64,000 bases of DNA from Pagrus major (GCF_040436345.1 NC_133223.1:8040847-8104846); one strand, 5' to 3'. Shown: positions 18,888-32,216, counted from the first letter of the stretch. A program made the numbers and translations. Notes: generated by a model from the letters alone, not told the origin.

Positions 18888-21800
18888 ATGGGGTAAGAAA
18901 GTTTTTTGGGCGTCAGTTTATAACGGGAGTTATGAACCCAGTCACCACAATAAATGTTAGCTAAGTATGTTTCTGCAAAACCACAGAACAGAATGTTTCT
19001 TTATGCTGCAACTTTACAGCTGTTTAGGTTGAATTTTCTATTTCTCTCTGGTCACATCGGGGCGCTCATGCTCGGCTTAGGGTTAGGCACAAAAAACACT
19101 TGGTGAGGGTTGGGAAGACGGCATGGTATGGCTTAAAAAAAACTTTTTTGGTCACCACAATCACAGATGGAGATGATACAAAATAGCCAGTTTTATTCAC
19201 CTGAAACACGGCTGCAAATGTTTGCAGATCTCCAGAAAAAACTCTGGGTTTTGTCACCACAAAAACAGCTGGAACAGTCCTCAGGTGTCCTCACAAATAT
19301 AGACTGATGTGAATCAAAATGCAGTTGGCCATTTACCAGACTTGTTGGCTTGAAATAGCGCAACCACCATCCCCTCCACCTCCTTACGTCACAGTCAGCT
19401 TATAAGCATATAACGTGAACTTGATGTGTCACATTTGCTAGTTTCAGACATACATATTTAATTATTTGACTTCCTGCATACTTATAATTCTAAAGAATGT
19501 ACAATGAATCAACAACTGCTGAAAGTCTACATTGAGTGTGAACACAGAGAGGTGTTGTGTATATGTCAAGACCTATCAATCAATTTAAGAGTAACAGCAG
19601 GTTCCAGTCCTGTGTTTTAAATCATGTTGGCTGGCTGTAGGTCAAGTTTGGTGCTAATCAAGTTAATTATCCATTCAAAAAAATAAATAAATAAAATGAA
19701 ATAATTTTCATTAAACGTTTTCTGTCAGATCAGTGTACAAAAATATATATAAAAAAAAAAATCTTTCATTATTTCAAGCAATGTACACCTTTTACATACT
19801 TTTTATTTCTTTCTGTGAGTATTTTCTTACTGTAAGTGAGTAGCTTGGCAGGAAATAGTTTCAAGAGGGGGAGTAGTTTACTGGTTCCTCCTTTTCAGGT
19901 TGCAGGACAAGCAAAAGAGAAGGCTCTAGGCCCTGTAATGAGTCATGGTCTGCTAAAATGAAAGCAAAGGAAGTGGTAGCCTACTTGCACACAAGTAAAG
20001 AGAAGTGACAAACTGTCAAAACAGTGCATGAAACTTTCAAAATAAAAACAATGTATTGGATGCACTCCATTTAAGTCACTAAATGAGATTGTACTGCAGG
20101 GAGATTCTGGTGTAGGATGGGATGATGCTCTTGAAATGACCTGTACCTCATCCTCTGTAGGGGAAGTGGAGATGACAGCGGGCCGGGGAGGCTGAGCCGC
20201 AGACTGTCTCGCCTGGGCAGCAGGCATCAGAGAGATCCTCCGAGACCTCCAGCCCAGCCAGAAAGACCCCCTGCTCCTCCACAGGACAGGCCTGTTCAAC
20301 AAGGTGTGTGTCCTCACTGGCTCTCAGTAGATTTGATTTCTAATGTTATAATTGAACCCATCTGATACAAGAAAGAACAGAAGCTGCATTAGCTTGAAGG
20401 CATGTATCCAGACAAAGACAACTACAACATGTGAGACAACAAAAAGTGTGCAAGTAACTAAGTACATATACTTGAGAACCATACTTAAGGGAAAGGTTCA
20501 ACCGAAAATGTTGTTCTGCTCACCCCCGTGCCAATGAAAAGTAAGGTGACGTACTGTAGTCCACAAAACATTTCCGGAGCTTCACAGCAAAACAGTGTTG
20601 CAGCATTCTCCTAAACAGCTGAAGTAGCTGGGGACTAAACACAAATGGCTCCATACAGCTTGTCTGGTGTAATCCAAGTCTCTGGAAGCCCCGAGATCCC
20701 AAGCTCATCTGAAAAAGACGTTATTTAAACCTTTGACTTGCAGTCCCACTTCAGACTGGTTGCACACTAACACTTTTAGCTTTGTAGCCACGCTGAAATT
20801 CCACCTTAAAGAGGGCGTTTTTATTTTTTATCTTAGTTTTAAAATTAGTCCCCAGCTACTTTAGTTGTTTAGGAGGATGCTGCAACGCTGTTTTGCTGTG
20901 AAGCTCCGGAAATGTTTTGTGGACTACAAAGCTTCGGCTGCATGGGAGGGAAGAGATAATGACTGAATTTTCTTTTTTTGTGAACTTTTCCTTTAAGTAC
21001 AATTTTGAGATACTTTACTTGCGTATTTCCATCTTATGCTACTTTGTTTCTCTACGTCAGTTCATCTTAGAATTTAGATTTATTTGAACGTGATAGTTAG
21101 TGGTTACTTTTCAGATTTAAATTTGACATCACGTGATCAGTTTATGAAATATGATGCATTATCATAGATTACATATGAAGTAGATAAACTAGCTCTGTGT
21201 CCACCAACTACAACATTAAATAGTACTGCTTACACAATTAATACATCAATCATGACCCAGTAATATACTGACAGGGGAAATTTATGAGTACTTTTACTTT
21301 TGACTTTAACAGTTTGATGCTAATACCTCTTTATGTTCCATACATAAGTTAGGGTCTGGGGTTACAGGAGTACAATAGCAGGCTGGTAGTTCTAAAGGCA
21401 TCAGGAAGATCATCAAACAAACAGTCACATAAGTTTTAATGGCTGCGCAGTTCAATGTACTTATGAAGACTTTCCTCATTTCTAAATATCTGTTCTTTAT
21501 TTGAATCTTATAGATGACAGACCTCCACAAGCTCCCTCTCCAGCTCTGGCTCCGGCTCCAGCTCCTCTGCCCATGGAAATGCCACCTAAACGTCCAGACA
21601 AGGCCACAAAGCCCAAACTCCCCCCTCGGCCGCTGTCCAAGGTGTTCTGTAGCAGCGAACATGGAGCAGCTGTGTTGCAGGTATATCTGTGATTTATTAA
21701 CTAACTGAGTGGCTCTGGGGCACAAATATGAAAATAGACAACTTTTACAAATGCTGCGATATCATTCTACATGTTTAGAACCCCCAATTTCTCCAATTGG

Positions 21801-24800
21801 TGCCACGTGCTTCATCAGTTGCACCACAGTTGGTACCACAATTAAATCAACAGTGGTCTTTTTTTTTCTCAACATAAGAACTACATTATGCTTAAAGCAT
21901 AATCACTCCTGTCTCTAAGGGGATTTTATTTCCTTCATTAAAAAGAATTTCACTTTTTGCACTCCACCAAATCCAACAAATCTAGTGGAAGCCACCAGTC
22001 CCCAAAGTGGTTTCTGAACATTTCATACATCCCACAGGGCTTTGATACTTTCCGGGCAGATGAGACTCTCTGTGATGTCATCTTGGTTCCTGGGGACAGC
22101 AAGCAAACTTTCCCAGTCCACAGAGTCATCATGGCGTCATCCAGCGACTATTTCAAGGCAATGTTCACTGGTGAGTTCTTCTGTTTTATTAGGCTGTAAG
22201 CTGACAGTATGGGGCGTTAGCAGGGCTGCCAAGTTTAATGTTGTGTAATATCTCATTTTGAATTAACATTAGGATTAGACTGTTGTGATGTCATTATTTG
22301 GTCTTAACCATCAATATTTGCTCATTTTCTCACTCACCTCCATGCCAGCTGCTCTCCCTGCCCTGTTGGCCTCCCTGTGATCTCTTCCTCTCTGTCTTTA
22401 CTCTGAATATACCAGTGAACATGCAAGACATATTATCAATAAATTAACAATGTTCATACACAGTCTACATTAAGATTAGACTGTTGAGATGTCATTATTC
22501 AGTCTTATTCTGTCATTATTTCTCCTGTCTGCACACACAGCACCATAAGTGAGAGCTGGTGGTGCCTGTGGTGATGAATGGCCATTTGGTTGACCACTCA
22601 CCTTTAAAAGTGCAGCTGTAGGTAGCTGCTCCACTAACAGCCCTCCACTTTTTCCCTGTTTCTACTGTCTTCTCCACTGTTTCTTCTGCTGTGTCATCAT
22701 CTGTCTCTTCTGCTCTCTCATCCTCTGTGTCCTCTGGAGTCTCATCCTCCTCTGCTGTGTCAATCCCTATCAAATTCACAGTCTCCTCATCTGTTTCCTC
22801 TGACTCCTCTGACCTGGCAAGTTTTTCGGCAGTGTGTGGCTGACCCTTCGCTGCCTAGAATGGAAGCAGGTCTCTCTGCTTCTTCCCTGACATCTTTGAA
22901 AAAGATTTTTAAAAAGAAGTGTAGTGTTGTGAAGGAATGACCCACACAGTCTCAAAAACTAGCTACTATCCTGTAAATCCCATTAGCTTATAGTATCAGT
23001 TAGCTCACAAGCAAATGAGTGATTTCTGTTTTTAAATCCAATCTGATTGGTTAAGGGTAAGCCAACCAGAGTCACAATAGGGCCCCAAGTACGGCAAGCA
23101 GCAAGTGAGGAAATATATTAGAGGGGGAAATAATAAAACGGGGCAATTTATGCTTGTCACCTTGTGAAATAGGAGGATTAGCATGTGACCCTGTGAAGAT
23201 GCTCAGTTGCATGACTCTCAATGTGTGAGACTTGGCAGCTCTGCATCAGGTAAACATCAGGTCTGGTATCATAACACAACAGGTCCAAAGCCTTGCCAGC
23301 GGCCATTTGAGGCAGAGAGTTTTAGATGTGTACCACTTGTGACACAAAAACCTTTGTCCTGAAGTTGGTACTGTAAAGGCTTTATCCTCTGTTGTGTAGC
23401 AATTTTAGTACCTCACAGACTAAGCTTGTCAGGCCATTATTAGCATGCTTACGTGCTATTTTTAGACCTTAAGGTGATAGTTGGGGTCTTTTGATGTGGG
23501 GTTGTATGAGGTACTCATCCCTATATATTTAAGGTGAGCCTTCTTTTAGGGTGCTAAAATACATCTTGCTGTCTGTGACGTTTAGCAGTACAATGCTCTG
23601 CTTCCCTGATGGTGCTACGTGATACAAGGGTCAAAAACCCCACATCAGAAGACCCCAGCTATCACTTTAAGTATCACTAGTGAGACACTGTGTGTGTGAT
23701 TGTACAGCCTAGTAATGACCTGGCGTTACCAGCTGACATTGCAATCCCTACAGCTACACCACCAGCTTTGCTGAAATAAAAAATAATATCAGTATTTATA
23801 TTTCCATTTTTAGATAAACAATCTAAAATAGTAAAAGAAAAGAGGAAGGACGTGTTCACATTGTTGCTTCTGCATTTACAACTTTCACATTTGACACCAT
23901 CATTAACTGCAAGTACTATTACTATCCTCACACTATGTAAGTCTGAGCAGCCAGGATTTACTGTGTCAGCTGTGTCTTTACTGTGTCTTGCTGACTGTGC
24001 ACTTTGACGTCATGCCTGCACAAGACAAATCCTCTGTAACGATGCAGAATCATTCATTCACCTTGTCTTTGTACTTGTTTCTCCTTGTGCAGGAGGCATG
24101 AGGGAGCAGGAGATGAGAGAGATCAAGCTGCATGGGGTCACTAAGTTGGGTTTAAAGAACATCATAGAGTTCATTTACACATCCAAAGTCTGTCTGGACA
24201 TGGGTAATCTCCAGGATACACTGGAGGCTGCCAACTTCTTGCAGGTCATGCCTGTCCTGAGGTTCTGTAACCAGCTTCTGAGCAGTGAGGTGAGAGACTT
24301 TTGTTTCCAGTGTAATGTCATACTCCGGTGATGTCGCAGAAATTCATTATTGAAAGGTTTTATATTCAGTTACGCTGGAGGTCTAACTCATTAAGCTGCC
24401 AGATCCCTCTGAGCGCTTCACTGTCCTTCAATGCCCCCAATTATAATGGCCAGAATAAATTTATGAGTGACCTATGTATGTGATTATCAATACCTGGGGC
24501 TGCAAAATAGGGAACGTAATGAAGAGGGACACAGATAATTGTTAATTAATTGAATGTATTCCCTTTGTTTTTCTTCGATACAGATCACAATTGATAACTG
24601 TGTGGAGGTGGAGCGAATCGCCATAGACTTACTTCTGGAGGACGTTCAGCAAAATATAGGTGACTTACAGCTTTATTCAATCTGTATAAACACGTAGATT
24701 AGTTGAAAGGTTGAGTTTGTCAACTCTTCCGATCCTCAGAAAACCCCCAAACTAGTCTATCCATCCATTACTCCATTAGTTATTGTTCTGCTAAAACATA

Positions 24801-27800
24801 TAATAAGAAAAACTAAAGATTATTGTAGACCATGATAATCAGTGTTGAGCCTCTTTGTTGTGACCTAGGTGAGTTTGTGAGCCAGAACCTTTCAGCATTG
24901 GTGGAGTGCGACCGTTACCTCCAGCTCTCTGAAACCACCATGGCCAACGCTCTCTCCAGCAACTCCCTGGAGGGTTTCTCTGAGATGGAGCTCTACCACA
25001 TCGCGAGAGGATGGCTGGACCATGACCATCCCAATCGCCGCTCCTCTGTCTACAACTTGATGCGTCATATTCGCTTCCCACTCATGAACCCTGGTGAGCT
25101 CATTCAGATCTCCCAGGATGATGAAGAGGGGGGAGACTCCATGATGCGCTCTGAAACGGCCTGTGTGAACCTCCTGCTGGAGGCCAGTAACTACCAGATG
25201 ATGCCCTTCATGCAGCCAGCTCTGCAAACTGAGAGAACGCAAATACGCTCAGACGCCACCCACATTCTGGCACTGGGCGGTGTGATGCGACAGCAGCTGG
25301 TAGTGAGCCGTGAGCTGAGGCTGTATGATGAAAAGAGCGGCCACTGGAGGGCCCTGAAGCCCATGGATGTGCCGCGTTATCAGCATGGTGTGGCTCTTCT
25401 GGGCGGCTTCCTCTTCATTGTTGGAGGTCAGAGCACATACACGTCACTCTGTACACTATTCAAATCAAGCAGTCTTGTATATCTATCGATATTTACAGAG
25501 GGGGGGTTGTCCACCATGTTGCCATGTTTCTACAGTATCCCAGAATGGACAAACCAAACACCTAACCAAGCCTTTTTAGCAGGGTAGGGTGAGGTGAGGC
25601 ATATTTTGTTGGTTGCAATCTGTAACCTCACCACTAGATGCACTACACACTAGACCTATAACATGGGCATTTAATTAGGGACAAACATATATACAATAAA
25701 TCAAAGAACATAAATGTCAGTCTCAATCATGGAAACTACACAATAGGGGTCTAACAGAAACATAGCATTTTCCCCAAGCTAAAAATCCTAGCGCACAGAG
25801 ACAGAACCCAAGCCAAGCCTTAGTTTGCTTGTTGAAAACGGAACTTTGGTCCTAAACAAATCAACAAAAACATAAACATTTTTAATTTATAAGTTGAGTT
25901 TTAAGCTCCAGTTTGTAGGATAGTTGACTGTTGGGTCTCATTCCCAACTCAAATACTGATGTTTCGGGTTGGTGGCAGACCAACTCTAAGCATCAGTATT
26001 TGACGAGCTGGGAATGAGACTCAAAAATCAAGTGTCTTACAAACTGGAGCTTTAATCACTTGTGGGTGAAGTCATGTTACATAATGTATCATCAAGACTG
26101 AGAAGCATAAATGAACGCTTTCTTAAAAAATATGATTGAATCACAGGTTATAATTTATCCTCCATTTTATTTACCACTCTTTTTCTTGTTGACTTCTCAG
26201 GCCAAAGTACGTATGACACCAAGGGTAAGACAGCCATAGACAGCGCCTACCGCTATGACCCACGATTCGACAAGTGGCTTCAGATTGCTTCACTCAACGA
26301 GAAGAGGACTTTCTTCCACCTGAGCGCTCTGAAGGGGAAACTGTTTGCAGTCGGAGGAAGGAATGCTTCAGGAGAGATCGGTGAGCTGCTTCTAATCCTT
26401 GTTCCTTTTCTTTTTACTACTGTCAGCTGATCATTCATTTTCATTATGTTTTAATTTATTAATGCAGTTAATGAAAACTTGCTGTTCAAATTAGTTAAAC
26501 TTGCAATTATTGATCTTAGTGATGCAGCACTGACATATTATCAGCTTTCTAATTGAATCTAACCAGTTAACAAACTGTTACTGAACAACGTTATCATTCA
26601 TTTGAAGTGGTGTTTATTCAGTTTTAGCTCTGTTTTTGGTCTCTACCATTTTCTGCTTTTTCAGAACAGCTGTCTACTATGGCTAAAATGATGCTATGAT
26701 AGCGATGAGAGTGAACCAAAACAGTAAAGTCGTGGGCCAGATAGCTAAACAATGAGCTGAAACTAAAAAGCTACAAACTCGGTTGATGATTCTCTGTAGG
26801 TTCATCACTATGAGCAACCCCTTTTCATTGTCACATTGTTTTTAAATTTTTTTTCACTGGTCAAAAAACAAACATATTATGTGAATCAGAATTTTTGTAT
26901 TGATGCATTCTTACCCCAAATATCACTTTGATCAGACACGGTGGAGTGCTACAACCTGAAGAAAAATGAATGGACATTTGTGGCCAATATGGTGGAGCCT
27001 CACTACGGACATGCTGGAACAGTTCACGGGGACCTCATGTACATTTCAGGTAACACTACTCAACACACAGTCAGTGTTTATTTATACTGCCTACAAGTGT
27101 TTTAAGACTGAACCAAATTTTTTGTCTTGTATTAATCATGTGGGCTCATTCTTTTTTCCCACGACTGACACTGTGAGTGATTTGTAAGGGCTATCATTGT
27201 AGTTCAAACTGTAAAAGAATGAAGGGAGATGGGCGCTTCAAATCAGATTGGATGGTAAAAATCAAGAGATATCAGTGTCTTAAGTCAAGGGAAGTGTCTT
27301 GCCCATACATTTAACATAAATCAGTGGGCTATAAAGGTTAAAGGTTTGTGGATTTGTCATTTTTTCAACACCAGGGTTGCAAAATGAATCTGGTTAACCA
27401 GGGCTGTATGCTCAGCCCAGGGCACACAGCCCTGGTTAACCTACAGCTTTGTGCTTTTGAGCACAAAGCTGTAGGTTAGATATTTCTGATCCTGGGAAAT
27501 ACACATTAAACATTTGCTGAGAACGTTAAACCAATTGAAATATTATTAGGATGATATTGATTATGGGAACACAGGACCCTGGGAACATAGCTGCACTCCC
27601 ATTCATTTGTCCGCTGTGCTTTTTGTGCAGTCTGAATATACCCTCCCACAGACAATGTACTGCCTTGTTAGCTGTATCATCTCAGGAAAATTTACATCAA
27701 TTTGCACCCACTTGTGTCTCTCCATTGACAAATTGCATCCAAGAAGTACCAAGAAGATATGAGATAAAGATGCAGATTGAAAACTGTGTGAATCTTCACA

Positions 27801-30800
27801 CGTAAGTAACAAAATAACCCTTTTGTCAGTGAGTTGCTAAATACCACTATGACTGTATTAAAAACTGACTCATGTGACTATATAATCTGCTACATCTCCG
27901 GTTAAGGTGTGGTTAAGTTTAGCAAGAACTACGTGGTCAGGGAGGAGATCATGGTTAGTGTGACAGAAAGCAAGCCTTTGTGGTAAAAAGAAACCAACAC
28001 TGAATGTTCTCAGGCCAGGGGACATGACTTTCTCATACGGTCTCCAGTTCTGATGACATCCTTCCTCATGACTTCCTCAATTTTGGTACAGCTATCTGAC
28101 AGCAGCATGCAACGTCTCTCACTGGTACTGACAGAGAAATGATGACTGTCCTCATTTTTACACATTTACACAATCACCAGTCAAGAAAACCTAAACAAAG
28201 GTCATTTTAAAGATATAATATGTAGGACTTCTGCACTACATTGTCTAAAAACTACTAGACCTTTGTTGTTGTGTTGTGTACTTACATTATCCCAAATGTT
28301 TCCAGCAATGTTCAAACCAGAGAAATCCACAAGTTTACTCAAGGTAACAGTGCGTTTTATGTGGTCGCCTCTCGACACTTTTGGGCTAAAACTTAAAACA
28401 TTACCTCGTCTGTGAACATTTGAACTTGGGTCACATCAGATAGATTTACATCGACAGTGTTGGTTGTTTAATGGTGTATTTCACCACAAGCTAAGCGATG
28501 ATTTCTGCATTCACATCTCGCACTGTTTTCTGAAGGGATTGTCTAAAAGCGTGTAAAATGTTCCATTTTGACGAGATGAATTATTGACTTGCTTGCTCGG
28601 CTGACCTATTTGAAACCACTTCCTGTTTAGCAGTAGATTCTGCTGAGCTGCTGTCAGCCTGCTCTCAGCCACGTTTCTTAGCAACCTTGGACAGGAAACT
28701 CAGGTTAAGAGCGGAAACGTTAGTTTCATATGTAGGACGGAGAAACAGGAAATGCAAAGACCTGTGGTTAAAGTGGTTCACAGTACTCTGCAACAAATAC
28801 AAAGCCCACGGTTTTCAGAAGCATTGTGCTGAGTGCCGGTAATTATTACTCAGAATACAACACATACTGTGCTCGACACAACATATTGTATTTAAATCAC
28901 ATATTAATTTTATTACACACTCAGGCTTAATATAATTTAATCAAAAAGTGAAGTAAAGGGTTAAAAGTTACAGGACAGTTGATTTAGAATGAATCGTTTC
29001 TACATCTCTATTTAGGCATATACATAATACTCTGCTCTACTTGAGAGAAAGATTCACAAACAAACCAGTGTGCCTCAAGCTTATCAAAGTGTTACGTCTG
29101 TACTTACACCGACGGCAGAAACAGCTCAACATGAGCTCTCCTCGTAGGAAATATAGTATCTTGTGATCTGGCCTGGTTTGGTCTGTTTCTGATAAATAGA
29201 CGTGGCTCTCAGTGGGTTGTTAAATGTTAAACTACAATATGTTCATGCATAAAGTTAATTTGTGAAAGCTCCTACTGGAAGGTGCTGCTCAGTTTTTTTT
29301 ACATGAGGCAACATTATTTTCATTTTGTCAGTCAGAATAACCAAAACAGTCACATAAAGGTGACAATCTGACAGACAGCAGCAGAACTTTAGCGGACAAA
29401 TATAAAACAACAACAACATAAAAACAGATAACAGATATAACATTACATAACAGATATGGAACACCAATTCTGCAAACTTTAGAGCCCCTGAACACCTGAG
29501 AGAGTGTTAGTTTTATCTTGTGCACACATGAAAAGCAGCTTATTGCACAACTGGGTCATTTGATTCAAAGCTACCTTAAAGAAAATGTTGCATAAGGAGT
29601 TGTTTGATTCATTCACCCACAGTCCGTTGAAGAGAATTATAATGTTTACAATGCTGCTTTCATTGATAAAGAAGCATTTCATCTTATACTTAGTTTACAT
29701 GCTTGTGGAGCGACTGCACCGTGTGTGGTAGATAATAGATGTGATTTAAAATGTGGTTCAGTATAAATCAATAGTTCAGTACTCACACTTGGATAAGAGC
29801 TAAATTCCTGATTTAAATGCTTTAAACACAAGAATGCAGAACACCTGTATGGCAAAAGGAAATGGTTAAGTCACCAGACAAGAAAATGTGCTTTTGCATG
29901 TTGTACTCTGTTAATTACAAATAATGTGTTTTGCTGTACACCATGTTCCAAAATTCATTTCTTCCTACTGTGTCCTCTACACTCCTTGTGACAAGGCCGG
30001 CCTAGATGGAAGGAAGTCAGTGCAAAAACTTATTGTAGGCTTTGTAAACGGATCAGCAGTAAAAAAAGAAACACAATCTGTGTTTGTTTGCTATAGACAT
30101 TAAAACACTGTGTGGTCCTCTCAGTCGAGGAGATCCTGCACTGTTGTCAGCTCGTCTCGGCAGGGCTGACACATTACTCCATATGGTGTATTTTCTGTTG
30201 AAAGAGAATTTTGGGCCAAAGAATAACACAGAGAGTGATCATTTGAAATGTATCATCGATTTATTTTATATTTAGGATGGCCTCAGGGGTTTGCTTAGCC
30301 TGTTGAAGGGCATTTCTCAGGAAATACAGGGTTTCTATAAGTTTCATACTTGGTTTCTATAAGGATTACGTTTACAATAATGTTGAAAGAACAAGATCTT
30401 CAGTATCAGAAAATATAGTGTATTTCACTGTATGTCATTTTGAGAGAACACTTCTGAGCCAATCAAACCTTCACTGTGTCTGTAGAAGAGAAACATGACA
30501 GACAAATCATGACAAATCCTTTTTCTTTTTGACACCTAACACAAAAAGTGGTATAAAACAACATATTGCAACAGTATTAGTGACTTATTCATTACATTTC
30601 ATTTACATTGTGATAGGAAAATGTGAACACAGTTTCACCTTTTACTGCAACTTCCTGTTCCTCTTTGCAATAGCGACAATAACAACCTTGACCTGTGAGG
30701 TTGAAAGCAGGTGTGAAACGGGCCACATCTGGTTTTTGTATGTGGCCACAGGAAAGTACCTGAACACTCATCCACATTAGAACAGAGTCATTCATTCTAC

Positions 30801-31751
30801 CCAAAGTGACCGACTGACCTGCTTTTTCCACACGTTAAAGAACGACTTATATACTCTGATGCTAAAATAAATAGTAACTAATTATTAGTTTACTCATGTT
30901 AGGACATTACACTTTTTTGGCCACTTTTCAACAGTTAACAATATGATAACATTATTTTGGATTCTGGTAGCTTGAGTGTTTGTCTTTATTTTCACATTCA
31001 CAAAAAATAAATCATTAACTAAGTCATTGAACACACCTGTAATTTCCTACTTATATGTTTTTTATATTTTCTACTTATTTATTATGACTGTTTTTAATTG
31101 TTGCTGTCTATTGTTGCTATCCCCTTTGCTGCTGTAATAATGCAAATGTCCCTGTTGTGGTACTAATAAAGCATTTTCTTATCTTATATTATCTTTCTTT
31201 GTGGGTATTTTTGAACACACTGTAAAATTTGTTCGATTGTCTTTTGTCACACAGGAGGCATCACGCGTGACACGTTCCAGAAGGAGCTTTGGTGTTACGA
31301 TCCTGTCGCTGACACGTGGAGTCGACGAGCCGACATGATGGAGCTCCGCGGCCTGCACTGCATGTGCACCGTAGGAGACAAACTCTACGTCATGGGCGGG
31401 AATCACTTCCGAGGCAGCAGCGACTATGACGACGTCCTGGGCTGCGAATACTACAGCCCAGAGACAGACCAGTGGACAATGGTGGCGGCAATGCCGCGGG
31501 GCCAGAGCGATGTTGGTGTGACAGTGTTTAACGGGCAGATCTACGTGGTGGGAGGGTACTCCTGGAACAGCAGGTGCATGGTTGACATTGTGCAGCGGTA
31601 TGATCCAGAGCGGGACGTGTGGGACAGGGTGTTCAATGTGTTGGAGCCTCTTGGGGGGATCCGTGCCTGTACAATGACAGTTCATCTGCCGGAGGGGTCA
31701 GTGGATGAGGCGCAGATACAGGATTGTCCGCTGCCCACAGCGAAGAACTGA
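18888..31751 (+). CDS. klhl13-like: Kelch-like BTB-BACK-Kelch protein, KLHL9/KLHL13 clade
   Basis: Coding exons 18888-18892, 20161-20303, 21514-21680, 22038-22170, 24093-24289, 24584-24659, 24869-25426, 26201-26380, 26936-27049 and 31255-31751 join in phase to 689 codons plus TGA (human KLHL13 is about 655). Family members are substrate adaptors of Cullin-3 ubiquitin ligases; KLHL9/13 act on Aurora B in mitosis. Residues 1-105 are a proline-rich leader, then a BTB domain from [14 protein letters not shown] (about 106-215), BACK (about 216-350) and six kelch blades (about 371-665) with GG pairs in FIVGG, FAVGG, YISGG, YVMGG and YVVGG. Segments such as [12 protein letters not shown] and [15 protein letters not shown] are close to KLHL9/13, but BACK is much more diverged, so this may be a separate paralog. 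The start ATGGG is split by an intron; upstream exons are uncertain. AATAAA at 32211 is the likely poly(A) signal. Confidence 0.88.
20485..20996. mobile_element. Foldback MITE with 83-bp arms, in klhl intron 2
   Basis: Two inverted arms, 20556-20638 and 20845-20927, match at 79 of 83 positions by direct comparison. Outer ends TTAAGGGAAA and the inverse of TTTTCCTTTAA place the element between TTAA sites, as in piggyBac-type insertions. It lies inside an intron and would be transcribed with klhl. Confidence 0.8.
22250..22900 (-). pseudogene. Decayed transposon reading frame in klhl intron 4
   Basis: On the minus strand an 87-codon open frame (22516-22779) encodes an acidic stretch rich in Glu, Asp and Thr, then a segment ending [19 protein letters not shown]. 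The CxxC pair after an aromatic WPFI segment resembles zinc fingers near the start of DNA-transposon proteins. Flanking sequence continues the feature without an intact frame. Assignment is tentative. Within it, a roughly 40-base segment at 22272 is repeated at about 22474. Confidence 0.35.
25460..25665 (+). repeat. Diverged copy of the 38712-39055 MITE family
   Basis: The words TTGTATATCTAT, CCATGTTGC, TTTCTACAGTA, TTGGTTGCAA and CTAGATGC occur in the same order as in the element at 38712-39055. This copy lies at the start of klhl intron 7 and has lost clear terminal repeats. Confidence 0.6.
25901..26055. mobile_element. Palindromic MITE in klhl intron 7
   Basis: The left half and the inverse of the right half share GCTCCAGTTTGTA, TGGGTCTCATTCCCA and AAATACTGATG blocks, and the element is bounded by TTAA at each end. 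It is related in structure and in the GAGTCTCA/TTCCCAAC core to the palindrome at 41221-41361. Confidence 0.7.
27392..27478. repeat. Two overlapping perfect hairpins
   Basis: Arms 27392-27407 and 27426-27441 are perfect inverse complements (16 bp, 18-base loop). Arms 27437-27455 and 27460-27478 are also perfect (19 bp, 4-base loop TTTG). They share the five bases 27437-27441, so both cannot fully form at once. Confidence 0.85.
28208..28800 (+). repeat. Dispersed repeat, copy 1
   Basis: Shares ACATTATCCCAAATGTTTCC, CAATGTTCAAACC and CTGTGAACATTT in the same order and strand with 43740-44340. Edges are approximate and the family is not named. Confidence 0.55.
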
Positions 31752-32210
31752 TCATGCACCACAGACAGGGGGTTTCCAACCTCTGCCTCTGTCAGACCAG
31801 AACTGGCAAGAAGAAATTCACTGAAGAGGGCAAAACAGGAAGTAGCGTGGGTGGCAAAAACAAGCTGCAGGTGCAAGCATGGCTAACTAGCTAACATTAG
31901 CATTCAACAGTTTAAAAATTCTGCACCTTTCTGTCAAACATGTCACTGATTTAGTGCCATTTCCTGTCCTTACATTTCCTGTTAGCCATGCAGCATGCCT
32001 CCCGCTCTGCTGCTCGTGTTGTCTCACTCTGCAGTTTCACTCAATACGTGCCTAATTAAAGGTCAAACCCACCCTCGCTCTCAGCTCTGCTGCACATCGA
32101 TTCATTGGACATTGAGTTTTGCTGTTTCAGCTCAGAGTTCAATCAGATTGATTTCTGAGGCAAATACGTCAGGATCAGTTACACAGATGGCAAATTCATC
32201 TCTTCAGTGA

Positions 32211-32216
32211 AATAAA
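32211..32216 (+). terminator. klhl polyadenylation signal
   Basis: Canonical AATAAA 460 bases after the klhl stop codon. Confidence 0.55.

Larger units (their letters stand above)
27050..31254. other. klhl intron 9 (4.2 kb)
   Basis: This intron separates kelch blades and holds a pair of perfect hairpins (27392-27478) and a repeat copy (28208-28800) shared with 43740-44340. Open frames near 27551, 29328 and 30529 have no family motif and no splice support. Nothing else is recognisable. Confidence 0.6.

Noticed and set aside
31179-31685. 168-codon minus-strand frame
   Set aside because: It is a shadow of the last klhl exon, which fits the kelch family on the plus strand.
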